Assembly: GCA_030512295.1 (NCBI GenBank)
Contig: JAULSR010000005.1
Coordinates: 372,001 to 436,000, forward strand
From: Bombardia bombarda
Taxonomy: Eukaryota > Ascomycota > Sordariomycetes > Sordariales > Lasiosphaeriaceae
Length of the DNA stretch: 64,000 bases
Direction of reading: 5' to 3'
Positions 12,067-24,679 of the stretch are shown in pieces (the stretch's first letter is position 1; every line of letters starts with the position of its first letter). The notes beneath the pieces are model-generated. The model saw nothing but the letters and a program-made list of their open reading frames with translations, did no database searches and was not told where the DNA came from. The translations under genes were made by a program, and so were the position numbers.

Positions 12067-13470
12067 TGTGAGTGACGAACTAGAGGGGGCCACATGGTCC
12101 GAGCTAGGCTCCAGTCGTCCAGTCCAGTCCTTACACAGTACAGGGCGCTCCTGGATTCGGGACTCAGGATCAGAGTCAATGTCACCCCAATGTCCATGTC
12201 GCCTGTCGATAATTCGATATCAATATGCGCCCCGGATTGGGTGCTAACAGAATATCGGTGTCAGCCGTGATGAAGAAACCCGGCATGCTACGAATGCTTG
12301 AACCCGGACGAAAGAAGTTCTAGGTTGTTGCTTTAGCTGAGAGCGAAGAAGACGATGCAATTGAATGCGACTACACCCCCAACATTGATGGTTTGAAATG
12401 ACTATTGATGCTTGACGGGCTCGATTACTGGCCATAGTCTTCATCTGTGTTGGGCGGGTGCAGGCACTGAATGTGGTGGAATGTTCGGGGAGAGGAATTG
12501 TCAATTTTGCTGGCGAGTACTGGCAATGGCCGGTGGGATGAGGAAGGTGCGATAGATCCTCTGAGCCTGGTCTGATGCTATGTGCGATGGGAAAGAACGA
12601 CCCAGCGACACCAAGATCCAAGATGTGAGGGAGAATTACCGTCGACAGCTGAGCCATCGCGGCTCGGCCCGCTACTAAAAGATCCAATTCTTTGTCGAGA
12701 CTTGAGCCTCAGTTCGGCTCTTGCTTGGCATAAACAAATCACTCCCAAGTACACACAAACAACGATCAGTGGTAGTACCCACGAACAAGGTGATACAATT
12801 CTCTATACCAAAGTATCAACCTTACGTAGGGATCTATTTAGCTACCCCCTACCAAAACGCTGATGATGAGCGTACCCAACATGCTCAAAAATAGTCAAGA
12901 CCAAAAGAAGAACCCAAGGCCAGCCAGAAGGAACGAGAAGCGAAAAGCTTTTTGTAACCCCTAATCCTGTTTCTTTTCCTCCTAGCCAGCCAGCCAGCCG
13001 GCTACAAACCAACCAACGCCGTCCAACTAAATGTATAATATTTCCAAGCCCCGCTAACGTTGCTATTTTCCCAGCCGCTCGTTGTCTAAGCCCAGCCTGT
13101 TCATCTCGTTGATCTCATCCATCGTTATTCCATACTCGTGTCTTTGACTAATCCGCTGCTGGAAAAAAATGAAACGCTATGGAAACACCCATTGTGTCTA
13201 CATTCGTGTCCGTCTTTCTTCTTTGAGGCAACAAAGACCAGGACCAATCTCTGTAGCTCATCACGCAAAACATCGATATTCGTTCAAGCCCACCTCAGAG
13301 TAGTATATTGTCTGTTCCACCTTTAATCCTCAACGATAAGCGCCCCCAACAGGCACTATCAGTCGAATGTGTAGACCTCCGCAAGCCCTAAGAGCATCCA
13401 TGAGGTGAGGATTCGTATCGACCATGCCCATTGAGACCGGGAAATTTCCACATTTCAGCTCCGCAGTCTT

Positions 13471-16400
13471 TCAAAAAGAAGGCTTCAAAGCCTCCCAACC
13501 CCCCATCTCCATTCCGCCCATGCCACTCTCATGGTCATCGCTCAAGAGATCCACAGTCGTCTGTGACCTCCTAGGTGCCGGCGGCTGCGGTGGTTGAGGT
13601 TTCGCTAACCCACCGCCACTGATAGCGGCACCACCAGCCGATACGGGCTTGCGGCTGGAAAGCAACGACTGTGGCTGTGGTCTTTTCTGCTCCTGATTAT
13701 TCCCCGTCAGTCCCACAAGGCCGACAGCTCCAGCCCCGGCCGGACCCATCTGGCCGACGCTCGCACTGGTATTCGTGCGTCGTGGAAGCTGGGGAGGCAA
13801 GGGACTGGATCCATCCCTTCTGGCGCCAGTACCATTGTTATGTTGCTGAACCGCGTAGCCTTGTGTAGTAGTGGCGCTTGGATTAAAACGACGAACCAGT
13901 TCCGCCTGCTGCGACTTTGAGCCGTCGTATACGCTGCCAGCCGCAGTTTCTGAAGCCGAGGATGGGAATATGCTGCTGACAGGCGAGATAGGGGCGGTCA
14001 GATGCGCTGGTTTCTTTGCTACTGGTGGCGGTGCCTTCTGTTTTACTGACTGTTGCGAGGCCGCCGACCTTGTCCGTTGTGGAAGTGTCGGGGCCGGCGC
14101 CGGAGCCGGTGTTATATTAGTCACTGGCTTTCGGCTCGAGGGCGACATTGTGGACATTGGAATGTTAATCGCTCCAGTGGTCGCACCCAGATTGGTCTGC
14201 CGTCGTGGGGGCGGGGGAGGAGGCGGGCCATCACCTTGAGGGCCCCTCGCATCCTCACTGATCTGCAGCCTGCCGACCTTAGCGGGCAAGGCTGAAGGGT
14301 CATAAGGAGGAGGCAGCTTCCTTGGTGCTGATGTGGAGACTGACGTAGAGAGAAGCATAGAGTGGTTGATGTGCTCGTAAGGCGACGTAGACATGCTGGA
14401 GAATGACGACATGCGCGACTCGCTGCGTGGGATATTTACCCAGTCGGGCTCGTCGGTCGGCACATAAGGATTCGTCGGCCTCTTGGGGTTCGGAATCATC
14501 TGATATGCCGGGCTGTCTGGTTTTGGTGGACTGACCGAGGAGCGAGCCATCTTGCCATTCTCTAACCACCACTTCTGACGATCCGAACTGGCAGGAGGGA
14601 GACCAGGCTCAATGGCATCGTACCCAATCAAGTCTTCGTCTTCAGAGTCATCGGCAACTAGGTTCGCCGTATCGCTGCCAACCTCGGACTTGCGGCGCTC
14701 GTAGATCTCGCGCACGATCTTATCTCGGAGCTTCTCGTTGACGATGCTGACGGCGCAATCGAAAGTGGCAAAGACTGGTCGGTGGTCGGAAAAGCGTAGT
14801 GACGCCGAATTGTACGACAGCTGGCGAAGGTTTGACCCTTTCCGGAGTATACGGTCAGTCCAGGCGGGTATTCGAGCTTTCTCCCTGCAATTAATGTTAA
14901 CATTCATCGTGTCAGGGCTCGATAAATCCAGGGACTCACGAGGTATCATAGTCGTCTGTGCCCACATCAAACTTGTACGTGGGCATGAACGTTATCCGAG
15001 ATTCTGAATAGAATCGGAACGCAAGGCCAGCCACCATTTGAATATTCAGCTGTAACAGACAGATTAACAAGCTAGTTCGTTACTCCCAAGGGAGGAGAAG
15101 GACGAACCTGATCATTCTCGTAGAGCCGCTCTAGGTCGCGTTGCTTGACGAGCGTCGTGGCCGTCTCGTGGCCAAGTCCGATTCGGTAGTTAAAATCACC
15201 GAACCATATAACTGATTCTACATTTGCACTTGTCAGCAAACCAAATTGTATTCACCATAGGTTGCCAGAATGCCATGGATCTCCTTACCGTGATCGCCAA
15301 TCCCCCTATTCCTCTGGAACCTGAGACCACGATCAATGGTCGCATAGTCCCTATTTCTCTCGTCGTAGTTTGTAAATCCCGCCGCCAGATGCGCAGTCAC
15401 AAAACAAATAGGGGTATTCGCATAATCAAGTCTGATCGCAACCGCGCCCTTGTTCCCGGCCATGCCCGAGAATCCCGTCTTCTTCACGTTGCCCTCGACG
15501 TTCTTGATGTTGTGCAGCGCCGAAGCCTTGACAAAGATACAGAGGGCAACTCCGACGAGCTGCCCACTCCGTAGCAACACGTACTTTTCGTCACCCGGCC
15601 TGCTGTACTGCATGTCCAGCGTCTTCTTAATCGCCTTCTCCCAAAGCTGTTTCCTGCTGGGGTCTGTGTTCATGAACTCCTTCGGATTCAGTTCCACGAT
15701 TTCTTGAAATCCAATCGCGATTATTTCCGGTTGAATAGACCCAAGCTCCTCCGGGCAAAGCCACGGGGACAAGTCCTCGCTGATACCGTTTGTTCTGCCG
15801 TTGAGGTTAAATGTTCCAACAAAGATGTTGATCTTCTCGTTGGTCGAAAACTCGCTACTCCGCCGCTGCAGCTCGTTCGCAACATAGTCGCTTATAGGAT
15901 CAAACAAAACAACAGGGGCATGACCAATCAACCTGCCAAGAAGAGTGTCGATGGTGGCCTGCTTTCCTTTATCCACAAAGTTGTTTTGGTACAACCTGGT
16001 GGCTGACTTGCGCATGTCAGCAATCGCGCCAGCCAAGGACATCTTGCCGGTTCTGGTGAATGACGACTTGAGGGCACCGGTACCCGCATATATCTTAGAT
16101 AGAGAGTCTCCGTTGTCAGCCCACAAGTTGGCATGCCGGGACCAGAAGTCCGAGGTTGCAGCCTCGCCTCTATGACCAAGGAACGATTCAACCGCCATTT
16201 GCGATATTATCGTCTGGACCAGGTTCGTTCGGTCTAGGCAGTCGAGGCAGTTCGTTCTGAATACGCCCTCCTGTTGCAAAACCACAACATATCGCCGGTT
16301 TTGTGAAGAATTTGACTTTCCATTGCCTACTCCATCATCCGACTCTTGGGCAAGGTAGTAGGCAAATCCATCTGCTGATTGCCCGATGTGACGGCGAATC

Positions 16401-17761
16401 TGGTTGGCTGCCTCGTAGCCCTCAGGGCCTTTCGTCTCTGCGTGGAAGTCAAACTCAGTCTCTCGCAACAGAGCGTGGTCTCGAGACCGACCCCCTTCAG
16501 ACCGACTTAGAGGGCAATTCTTGACCCCAAGCTTGTAGAGACTCGTGAGGTCGCATTCGCCCAACTTTGTCGCGCTAAGGAGGTTTACGATGTGGACCTG
16601 TCCGTATGCCTGCTCCAGGTCTGAGAAGTGCCTGTCAAAGGCAGGCTGTGTACCGTCTGGGGAGCGAGTAATCGAAATCTTGACCTGCCCAGGCACTAGC
16701 ACAGCCTCTTGCTCCCAGAAGACGGGCACCGAGCCCCGAACTTGAGCATAGGAAAAAACAACACCAGCGGGGCTCCAGTAGGTTGTTTCGGTCTCAACAA
16801 AGTTAGCAACGTTGCCGTCATCGTCGATGCCTCGGGAGTTAAATCTTGTGCCAGCTCTTCTACACGATAGGCGGGAGATGACTGTCAGGAATGAAGGCCG
16901 TCCTGTCGCTGCCGCCCTCAGCGGGGCTTGAGCCTGCGGGATCGGCCAGCTCTTGCAAAAGCCTCTTATAGCCGAAGTCAATATTCTCGAGGCATCCAGC
17001 GCATCTCGCTCCTGCTTCTGTAGTCTAGAGCGGAACTCGACCAGAGGGCGGATCATGTACGAGTTCCACAGGAAGGACTCGTCGAAGTTGTCGATGTCGA
17101 AGGCAACAGCGTCGGCCGGTCTGTCTTGCATTCGGTTTGTCACATCGAAGTCTGTGCTGTAGTAGAACGTGCCGTTTCCAAGCAGTTTTTGAAGTTCCAA
17201 ACACGGATGCTCCACGGCCACATCTCTTCGTCCCAGAGTCTGGCCATAGACAGAAGCAGCGTCTGAGTCGACATCATACGGGTCCAGAGCAATGACATCG
17301 TCGTACTCGGCCGAGTTCAGGCAGTAGAACTGGACAGCCTCGATCTTCTCCACCGTCTCGCCCGGTCTCAGCGTGGCAACTCTGGAAGCCTGGGTAATAA
17401 CGCACAGGAAGACGTCGCGGCCGATTGAGATAAGTCCCAGTGTTCCGTAAATGGGTCGTGGGGTCAAGGGGCGGTATTCGGCCAGGAGGGTCCTTGAATT
17501 CGGTGAGAACTCGACCATGCATTTTGAAATGGGTTCGTTCATGCTGGCGGCGCGGGGCCGCGCAGAAGAGACCGAGGAAAGAGAGCCCATCGCGATGGCT
17601 TCGCTCGTGGTCGTACTGTGTCTGAGGATCAAAGTGTGGGTCGAGGAGGAAATGGCAATCGCTCGATGAGGGTATTCACGAATCAAGATCCGACAAGATT
17701 TCTCGGAAGGGGGTGGCTGGCCCGGCCAGAGAGCCGACGAGGGAGGAGGGGCGTAGTCCAT
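13471..17761 (-). CDS. synaptojanin-type polyphosphoinositide phosphatase (SAC1 + 5-phosphatase)
   Basis: Four exons (17761-15289, 15217-15108, 15049-14940, 14884-13471) join to 1368 codons; all three introns have GT-AG ends and restore conserved reading. The N-terminal half is a SAC1 phosphoinositide phosphatase domain with an intact CX5R(T) active site, CLDCLDRTN, near residue 504. The 5-phosphatase domain begins near residue 640 with FVGTFNLNGR, and carries GFQEIVEL, AGNKGAVAIR, WFGDFNYRIG (rebuilt across intron 1), PAWTDRIL and SDHRPVFATF. Known family members remove phosphates from PI4P and PI(4,5)P2 at membranes during endocytosis. The last roughly 400 residues are disordered and proline-rich, including a run of seven Pro followed by RR and several PPxP motifs that could bind SH3 proteins. 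An active SAC site resembles yeast Inp52/Inp53 rather than Inp51. It is divergent from PRP39. Confidence 0.95.
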
Positions 17762-19703
17762 GCCGCCGCGGGGGTGTTTTAGCCAGGTAACGGTATGGAC
17801 GAAGTCGGGGAGGGGGGTAATAAGAGGAGGGAGAGGGAGATTAAGGTGAGACGGTGAGATCTGTCAAGTATGACACGACAAGGAGAAGGGGCGATGGCGG
17901 GTGAAGACCTCATAGCTCGCCCTCAAGCGGCTCCTTGGTGACGGGGAGTTGCGACCAATTGTGTGTGCTACGAGAGCGATGCAGGCGATGCAGACAAGAT
18001 GTGAGTTAGTTGTAATAATGAAGCGGGCGACAGTCGTCGTCTCAATATGGTCTTTGTTGGTGTGAACAACTTGGTGTCGCCGTGATGTCTGTGACTGACC
18101 GGTACCAGCTCTTGATAATACGTGCCCAGTAGATCTATAGGTGGAAGCCGAAAGATCAACACGATACACTCAGTCAATGGTGGGTGGTCTGGGCGAGTTT
18201 CAATTCCTAGCGCTAAACCTTGATGACGCTCCTGCCTGCCCACCCAATGGCTCTGTGCTAGCGCCCAACCGCCCGTGCTCGCCGCGCTGTCGGCTACCTA
18301 CGCATTTCAGCAGTTCAGCTGCCGTAGCACCACAGCTCCCGAGCTTCGCCCCTCTATTTCCATCCATCTCAGCCCTGTAGAGCCGCAACTGACCTTACCT
18401 AGATCTTTTAAGTAGGTAATGTACGAAGTAGGGGATAGGATATATTAGAGAGTATCCCTTGCTAACATGCCAACAGGGAAGCTTCAAAGTTCAAATGCTC
18501 CCAAACAAAGCTTTGAGGCACTCGAGTTATGAGGGCGTAACTCTGGTCTACTTTAAACATGGAATCTCAATTGTGATCTGCACGCCATCGATGACATCCC
18601 GACATCTCGGGGTTTAGATAATGGCTACATAGCAGCGACGTCTTACGAAACAAGCTGGTCAAAGCACACAAATGTTTGCTTTGTGTGATGTTTGAACAGG
18701 CGCCTAGTAGAGTCATATTATTATTGCACCTGTACACCAAATCCGTAGCTTGTGATAAATGCAGCCGAATACTATTCGATAGGACACTTGTCCCTCATGT
18801 ACAGATGGGTGGGACCCAGCCACGTTATGAAAGCGCAAACAGCCGGATCACAAACATCTTCAGGCAACGATGCAAAAGACATGAGACCATAATATGGCAG
18901 CGCGCCCGACCTCCATTGATCGTGAATCGGACATGTGCTCAGGGTAGCCAAAAGCGGTAGATTGAGGGAATGGAAAAACTATGTGCATGGATTGTAGATC
19001 AGGGCATGAAAGCCACAACATGCTTGCGTTAATCGCGGTGGCTTCAGATTCGAAACTATCATCAAGCTCTCCCCGAAGGAAGAATATGCCTCTTCCTATC
19101 ATAGAATATAATGAGATCATCACTAGCCATATGAAGAAGAGAAGGAAAAAGAAGAGAAAGGCCGAGATGGAAAAGTCAACCATATACCCGCCAAAAATTC
19201 GCGCTTATCTAATCGATGCCCCCACCAAAGCTCAGCTCCCCGCTCTCAGGTTTATGATTGGTGTCCCCCGAAGTGGCCCTACCCCTTGCGCTCGGTGCGC
19301 TCTGTGCGCTCTGCCGACGCGCCCAGCGAGCCCAGGCTGGCAGGGCCCCAGGCACCCAAATGGTTGAATGCGGCGGCAGGCCAAGCCAGGGAGGTTTAAG
19401 CTCTATTTTATTATTGGGGCCGATCTGCGCCGCGTCCCGTTCAGTGCTTCCTCGCTTTTTCTGCTCAACCGTGTTCACCTTCAAACTTAACTCCTGCCAT
19501 TACGCAACTCGGGGACAATCTCATCCCAAGAGTGTTCGTAGTACTTTGCAGCGACCTTCATTTTCTGCATCTCTTTCAGCGAGAAGCTATCCTCTCGTCG
19601 ACGCAGAACAAAGGCTGCCTCATTTTCGCCGCAGCTACCCACGATCGATAGCAGCTGACAGAGCCTCGCCAGCCTCGCTTCCACACCACCTCCGTTCGCA
19701 ACC
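17762..19703. other. divergent intergenic region between phosphatase gene and PRP39
   Basis: About 1.9 kb shared upstream region for two genes read outward. No coding frame stands out. A short TACC/TAGG motif pair lies near 18392-18418. No clear TATA element was picked out for either gene. Confidence 0.6.
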
Positions 19704-22250
19704 ATGGGCGACTTCAGTAACTTTGGAGGCTCCGATGAGGAGAATGCCGAGATCAAGCGCCTCAACAGCGATGTGGTAAGTTGCGACAAGCCGAATGACA
19801 ATGCGCACTGCCCTGCAAAGCCATTGCGCGCGCCCTTTGGCTAAGCCTCCTGCTAACCGCTCACTTCGCACCACAGGAAGCCGATACCGACAACTTCGAG
19901 AACTGGGAGAAGCTAGTGCGCGCCTGCGAAGGGCTGGAGGGTGGCCTCAATAGGAACTCGAGCCCTCAGGCCCTGGCAACACTGCGCGACACCTACGACC
20001 GCTTCCTCCTCAAATTCCCCCTCCTCTTCGGCTACTGGAAGAAGTACGCCGACCTCGAGTTCAACATCCAGGGCCCCGAATCGGCTGAAATGGTATGCTT
20101 GACCGCTCACAACCGATACGGGAGAGAGAAAGAGAACTGGTGCTGACAGGATCGATCGCGACAGGTTTACGAGAGAGGATGTGCTAGCATCACGAACTCT
20201 GTCGATCTCTGGACCGAGTACTGCTCCTTCAAAATGGAAACAACTCACACCCCTCAGCTTGTGAGAGAGTAAGTATAGATGGACCGTATTTCCTTCCCAG
20301 CCCATTCATAACCACCTCACACACAGCAAAAGATGAACTGCAGTGAGGCCGCTCATTGCCGCCTGTCGGATGATGCGGGAGAGAAATCACACAACCCACA
20401 CCCACACATACATGGCGACTTCTTAACGACCCGGATGGATCACGGTGAGAACACCAAAGGCAGCCACATTCTATGCTGGAACCGGTCTCTCACACTATCT
20501 ACCAGGCTCTGCTGTTGTCTTTTTTTTTTTCAGCAGAAAAAAAGAAAAACACCCACCCTCGTTCCGCTTTTCGTCGTTGGCTCTCTACCTACTGCTACCC
20601 GTCTTTCCCGTTCGCATACACATCCTCCATTGAGATGTAGTTTGGTTGCTGGTTGCTTTGGGGGCGGGATACTACAACAACATCATTCTACACCCAAGTT
20701 CCCCTCTTGTATTTGCTTTCCCTCCCCCCAGCCCCCCACCAATCCCCATCCCTTTTCCTCGCCGTCCTTCTTTGCTGACTTATCTCACAGACTATTTGAG
20801 CGCGCCGCTGGCTACGTTGGGCTGGACTTTCTGGCCCACCCCTTCTGGGACAAGTATCTGGAGTACGAGGAGCGACAGGAGGCGCAGGACGAGATCGTCG
20901 CCATCTTGATCCGCGTCATCCACATCCCGATGCACCAGTATGCTCGCTACTTTGAGCGTCTCCGACAGCTGGCGCACACCCGCCCGCTCCTGGAGCTCAT
21001 CGACGCCGAGACGCTAGCCCGCTACACGGCCGAGGTGGAGGCTGAGAGCGTGCAGTACGGCATCCAGAAGACGGAGCTGGAGCTGGAGCGCGATGTCAGG
21101 GCCAAGATCGATGCCACCTTTTACGATGTTTTCCAACACACCCAGGCCGAGACGACCAAGCGGTGGACGTACGAATCCGAAATAAAAAGGCCGTATTTTC
21201 ACGTTACCGAGCTCGAGCATCAGCAGCTCATCAACTGGAGAAAGTACCTGGACTTTGAGGAGTCCGAGGGCAGCTTCGACCGGATTGTGGTGCTGTACGA
21301 GAGGTGCCTGGTTACTTGCGCCTTTTACGAGGAGTTCTGGTTTAGATATGCGCGCTGGATGTCGGCGCAGGGCAACAAGGAAGAGGAGGTGCGTAACATT
21401 TACCTCCGCGCCGTCTGTCTGTTTGTGCCCATCAGCCGTCCGGGCATCCGTCTACAGTTCGCCTACTTTGAGGAGTCGTGCGGCCGGGTCGATGTGGCGC
21501 GGGACATCCACGCCGCCGTGCTGGGCATGCTGCCCGATTGCGTGGAGGCGATAGTTTCGTGGGGCAACCTGCAGCGGCGCCAGAGCGGGCTGGATGCGGC
21601 GATCGAGGTGTACAAGGCGCAGATTGACTCGCCGACGGTGGACATCTTCACCAAGGCGGCGTTGGTGACGGAGTGGGCGTACCTGCTGTGGAAGGTCAAG
21701 GGTTCAATCGACGAGGCGCGCACTGTGTTTGTCAAGAACGTGCAGTGGTATGCCGACAGCAGACACTTTTGGCAGAAGTGGCTCGAATTCGAGCTGGGGC
21801 AGCCGACGACGGCCGAGACGGAGAAGGAGCACGGCCAGCGCATCAAGACGGTAGTGGACGAGATGCGCAGCGGCAGCAGGCTGTCGGCGGGGATCAAGCA
21901 GGAGCTGTGCCAGGCGTACTTGAGGTATCTGCAGCAGGGGGGCGGCAAGGAGGCGATGAAGGAGTTTTTGATTGTGGATCGGGAGATTTTCGGGTATGTT
22001 CTCTTCTTTCCCTGAAATGCCTGTTGCTTTCTTGGGAGAGGTGCATTTTTGACTGACCTGCGATAATTATAGTCCCCACTCGGTCGCGGTCGCCAAGGCA
22101 AACAAGAAGGGTAGCAATGGCATAGCACCCACGCCGTTGGGAGAGCTGGACGAGGCCACCCGCGTCAAGGCGGGGAGCAGGTTTTACAGCTACTACCAGC
22201 TGCATACGGATCCGGATCCGAATGCCCAGGGCTCGGCGCCTTTCAACTAG
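19704..22250 (+). CDS. PRP39: Prp39, U1 snRNP HAT-repeat splicing factor
   Basis: Five exons (19704-19775, 19877-20092, 20165-20268, 20791-21993, 22073-22250) give 590 residues. The protein is built of HAT (half-a-TPR) repeats: WEKLVRACEG, FLLKFPLLFGYWKKYADLE, VYERGCASI.NSVDLWTEYCSF, LFERAAGYVGLDFLAHPFWDKYLEYEER, FERLRQLAHTRPLLELI, and later YARWMSAQGNKEEEVRNIYLRA and RQSGLDAAIEVYKAQI. This order is that of Prp39, a structural component of yeast U1 snRNP needed for 5' splice-site recognition. Length fits the family (yeast about 630). The start is the first ATG, leading directly into an acidic segment. Intron 3 is 522 bases, several times longer than most introns here, and contains further splice-like sites (see findings). 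The C-terminus is a low-complexity tail. Confidence 0.93.
20269..20790 (+). other. unusually long PRP39 intron with a possible poison exon
   Basis: GTAAGT donor after a GTG AGA GA exon end and an acceptor TCTCACAG preceded by a CTGAC branch-like site. Inside, ACACACAG ending at 20326 and a donor CACG|GTGAGA at 20445 would define a 118-base exon whose third in-frame codon after the junction codon is TGA. A second strong acceptor, a run of T followed by CAGCAG, lies at 20519-20536. Confidence 0.5.
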
Positions 22251-24211
22251 GCAGGCAGGCAGGTCGGTGACTACTTGCGCAGGGGGAGAGGAGGAGGAAG
22301 GGGTAATGGCATTGTGAGGGGAGAGAAGAGGAGTAGTAGGTGTGGTGTTAGTTGATGGTGATGATTATCTATTTGCAGGAAATTGCTACGGACACAAAAG
22401 TTTGGCTTGTATTATATCACTGAAATAAGTATGGGCGGGTGACGGCGACGGCGACGGCGGCGGCGAAGATAACGACGCAACTCCTTGGATGGATAAGATC
22501 TTATTATTACGGGGGTTCTTTTTACTACTTTTCTTGCCTTGCACACGGTTGGCTGGTTTGGTTTTATGGACGGCTGGTTCTTTGGTTGCTCTTTTTCTTT
22601 CGCTGCTGGCTGGGTTGATATCAGGATGTTTGCTACCGGGGGTGGTCAATGTTGGCTGATATATTATTTTTCGTCATCCTAAACACGGTTTTATCGCTTA
22701 GCTTTGAATTAGTTAGATATAACTGCGTATATGGATGCTTGTAGTCGTCTATTGACTGAGTTTCTTTAATCTACATGTTTTGTGAGCTAGGTATGTCTGG
22801 AGCACTTCAGCCTCCAAGACAACAACAACAAGAGTCATGCAGATTGCTTGTAAATGCCTTTTTGTCCATCTCATGGAACACCCTGACATGTTCAATAGCT
22901 TGGCACTGGACGCAGTTGTCTTGGTTCTGATGCAGCTGTGGGGGGTTGACGACGACTTCCTATGTTTTGAGGGGGTTTGAGGTGAATTATTTTCTTGCAT
23001 TGGCAGAGCAACTTCTTGTAAGTTGTAACATCTTTTATCTACTCTCGATCACGATCTGCCTGTTCTTCAGTTCTTCTGACAAATCGAAAATAGCGTTGAC
23101 TGCTGACAGGGTTCGCCGTATCAACCATACCACGCACAGCAAGTGTCTTGGCTCCGTGGAGATATCAGTCTTGAGAGGATTACAGATTATTCAGCGCAGA
23201 GTCACAGTTTACGTGCAGGAATTGAGCTTTCAACTCGGCGGTTACTCGGATTCCGATTGACAAGACCCACTGCGTACTGTATACGCAGGAGGGATACCTC
23301 CGTTCCATTGAAGCATTTTTCTCTTCCAGCAGTCCACAGCCAAGGAAAAAAAATAGATGGGTCGCACGTGGACACGCGTGCCTAGGGAAGTGGATTAGCC
23401 GATTGACCCGTGGGTTGCTGAAGTGGCGTGTTAAGTGGTGAAAAGCCGGGTGCAGGAACCAGCTCAACGGTCTGTCAGCAAAGATCAATGATTGAGATTG
23501 GTAATACTCCTGTAGAAAGCAGAACCCTTTGTAACTAGGAAATTATTTTTATCGTGCTTTTCAAGCGAATCGCGCGCAACCTGCAAAGAGACCCTGAGGC
23601 GCGATAACCAAAACCATTTACGCGTGCCAAGACGTCCCGCGTTACTCCCTTTTCAGGATTAGGGAGCGATAATGAGGCAAAGGTGAGGCTCAATTGTGGC
23701 ATTTGACTGCCAGACTCCCTCGGACCTTGCCGGGCTGATCCGTGCAGATAGCGGTATCGCCCGCGTCAGTAAGTAGCAATTCTTGTTCCAGTTTTTAGAA
23801 TACTGAGGTACCTATCTTTTTTCAACGGCTGTCGCACCCACCTCCGAGTGAGATCCGTTATCTCGACCTTTGTAACAGAGCAATTGCACTGCAGTCATTC
23901 ACTATCTGCTATCTGGGACAGCCCTGTCCCACCCAACCGGTTTATAGTCGCACCTGCCAGTTACCAGTGCTTTGCCTACTGTAGCTTGCCACGAAATTCG
24001 TATCTAATTGACTGCTTGTAACAGTCGCAAAAAAACGAGACAAGCAGCGGCAAGATGCAGGAAGCAACGACCCTGGGGCAGCCCCCTTGGCGCAATGTCT
24101 TTTAGGTCCCCGCCACCTGGTCGTCCGGGGATGGGATGGGATCAACGACATCGTTGACGACCCACATCAAGGGCCCCTAAAACGGTGGAAGCCGACCAGT
24201 CATCGGCCGCC

Positions 24212-24219
24212 TATATATT
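24212..24219 (+). promoter_or_regulatory. TATA-like element upstream of CCP1
   Basis: TATATATT directly followed by a T run, about 240 bases before the proposed leader-intron donor and before a CT-rich stretch typical of fungal transcription start regions. Promoter assignment is an inference from position and sequence only. Confidence 0.45.
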
Positions 24220-24457
24220 TTTTTTCTGTCAGATTCCAGACTACATATACTTGCCCGCCGGTGTCCGTCCCCTTGTGCATTTGCAAACGCCGCCATATCA
24301 GCCGAGTGATATCCCGTCGCTCTTTCTAGCTCACTTTCTCCTTCCCTTTTGTCAACTTGACTCTGCTCTGTTTTTCTCCATTCCTGTCCTTCCTTCCCTC
24401 TTTTGCTTTTTCTCTCTGCACAGAACCTGCCTGCCTTTTTGTAATCCTCCGACCAAG

Positions 24458-24679
24458 GTAAGCAAGAAGTTGCAGCTCCAATCCCCCCCCCCCAACTTGT
24501 CCCGTCCTCTTTCCCTCAGTCCCACATAACACATCCCACGTTCCCCGTTCATCCTTATCGCCAGCCACTCTCTCGATCCGCACCGCATCGCACCGCATCG
24601 CACCGCACCGCAACCACTCCCGCCCCAGCCCATTGACGCCCCAATTTCTGTAAATCTGACTCAAAACCCCCCAAACCAG
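24458..24679 (+). other. probable 5' UTR intron of CCP1
   Basis: A consensus donor ACCAAG|GTAAGCAAG and an acceptor AAACCAG placed immediately before the CCP1 ATG would remove 222 bases of leader. The A of the start codon would be the first base of the next exon. Includes a C11 run near 24483. Confidence 0.5.

Larger units (their letters stand above)
9833..13470. other. intergenic, no gene seen
   Basis: Contains the presumed promoter and leader of the gene at 8069-9832 (pyrimidine-rich on that strand between about 9900 and 10400), then roughly 3 kb with no convincing coding frame. It includes a TAGG-repeat cluster at 10586-10601, a 15-bp minisatellite at 11536-11590 and a G20 tract at 12047-12066. 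The last few hundred bases are probably the 3' UTR of the inositol phosphatase gene. Confidence 0.55.
22251..24679. other. intergenic, including CCP1 promoter and leader
   Basis: No coding frame supported. The first few hundred bases are probably PRP39 3' UTR, with GCAGGCAGGCAGG just after the stop. The right part is the CCP1 upstream region: a TATATAT element near 24212, a pyrimidine-rich leader at 24330-24420 and a probable leader intron at 24458-24679. Confidence 0.6.
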
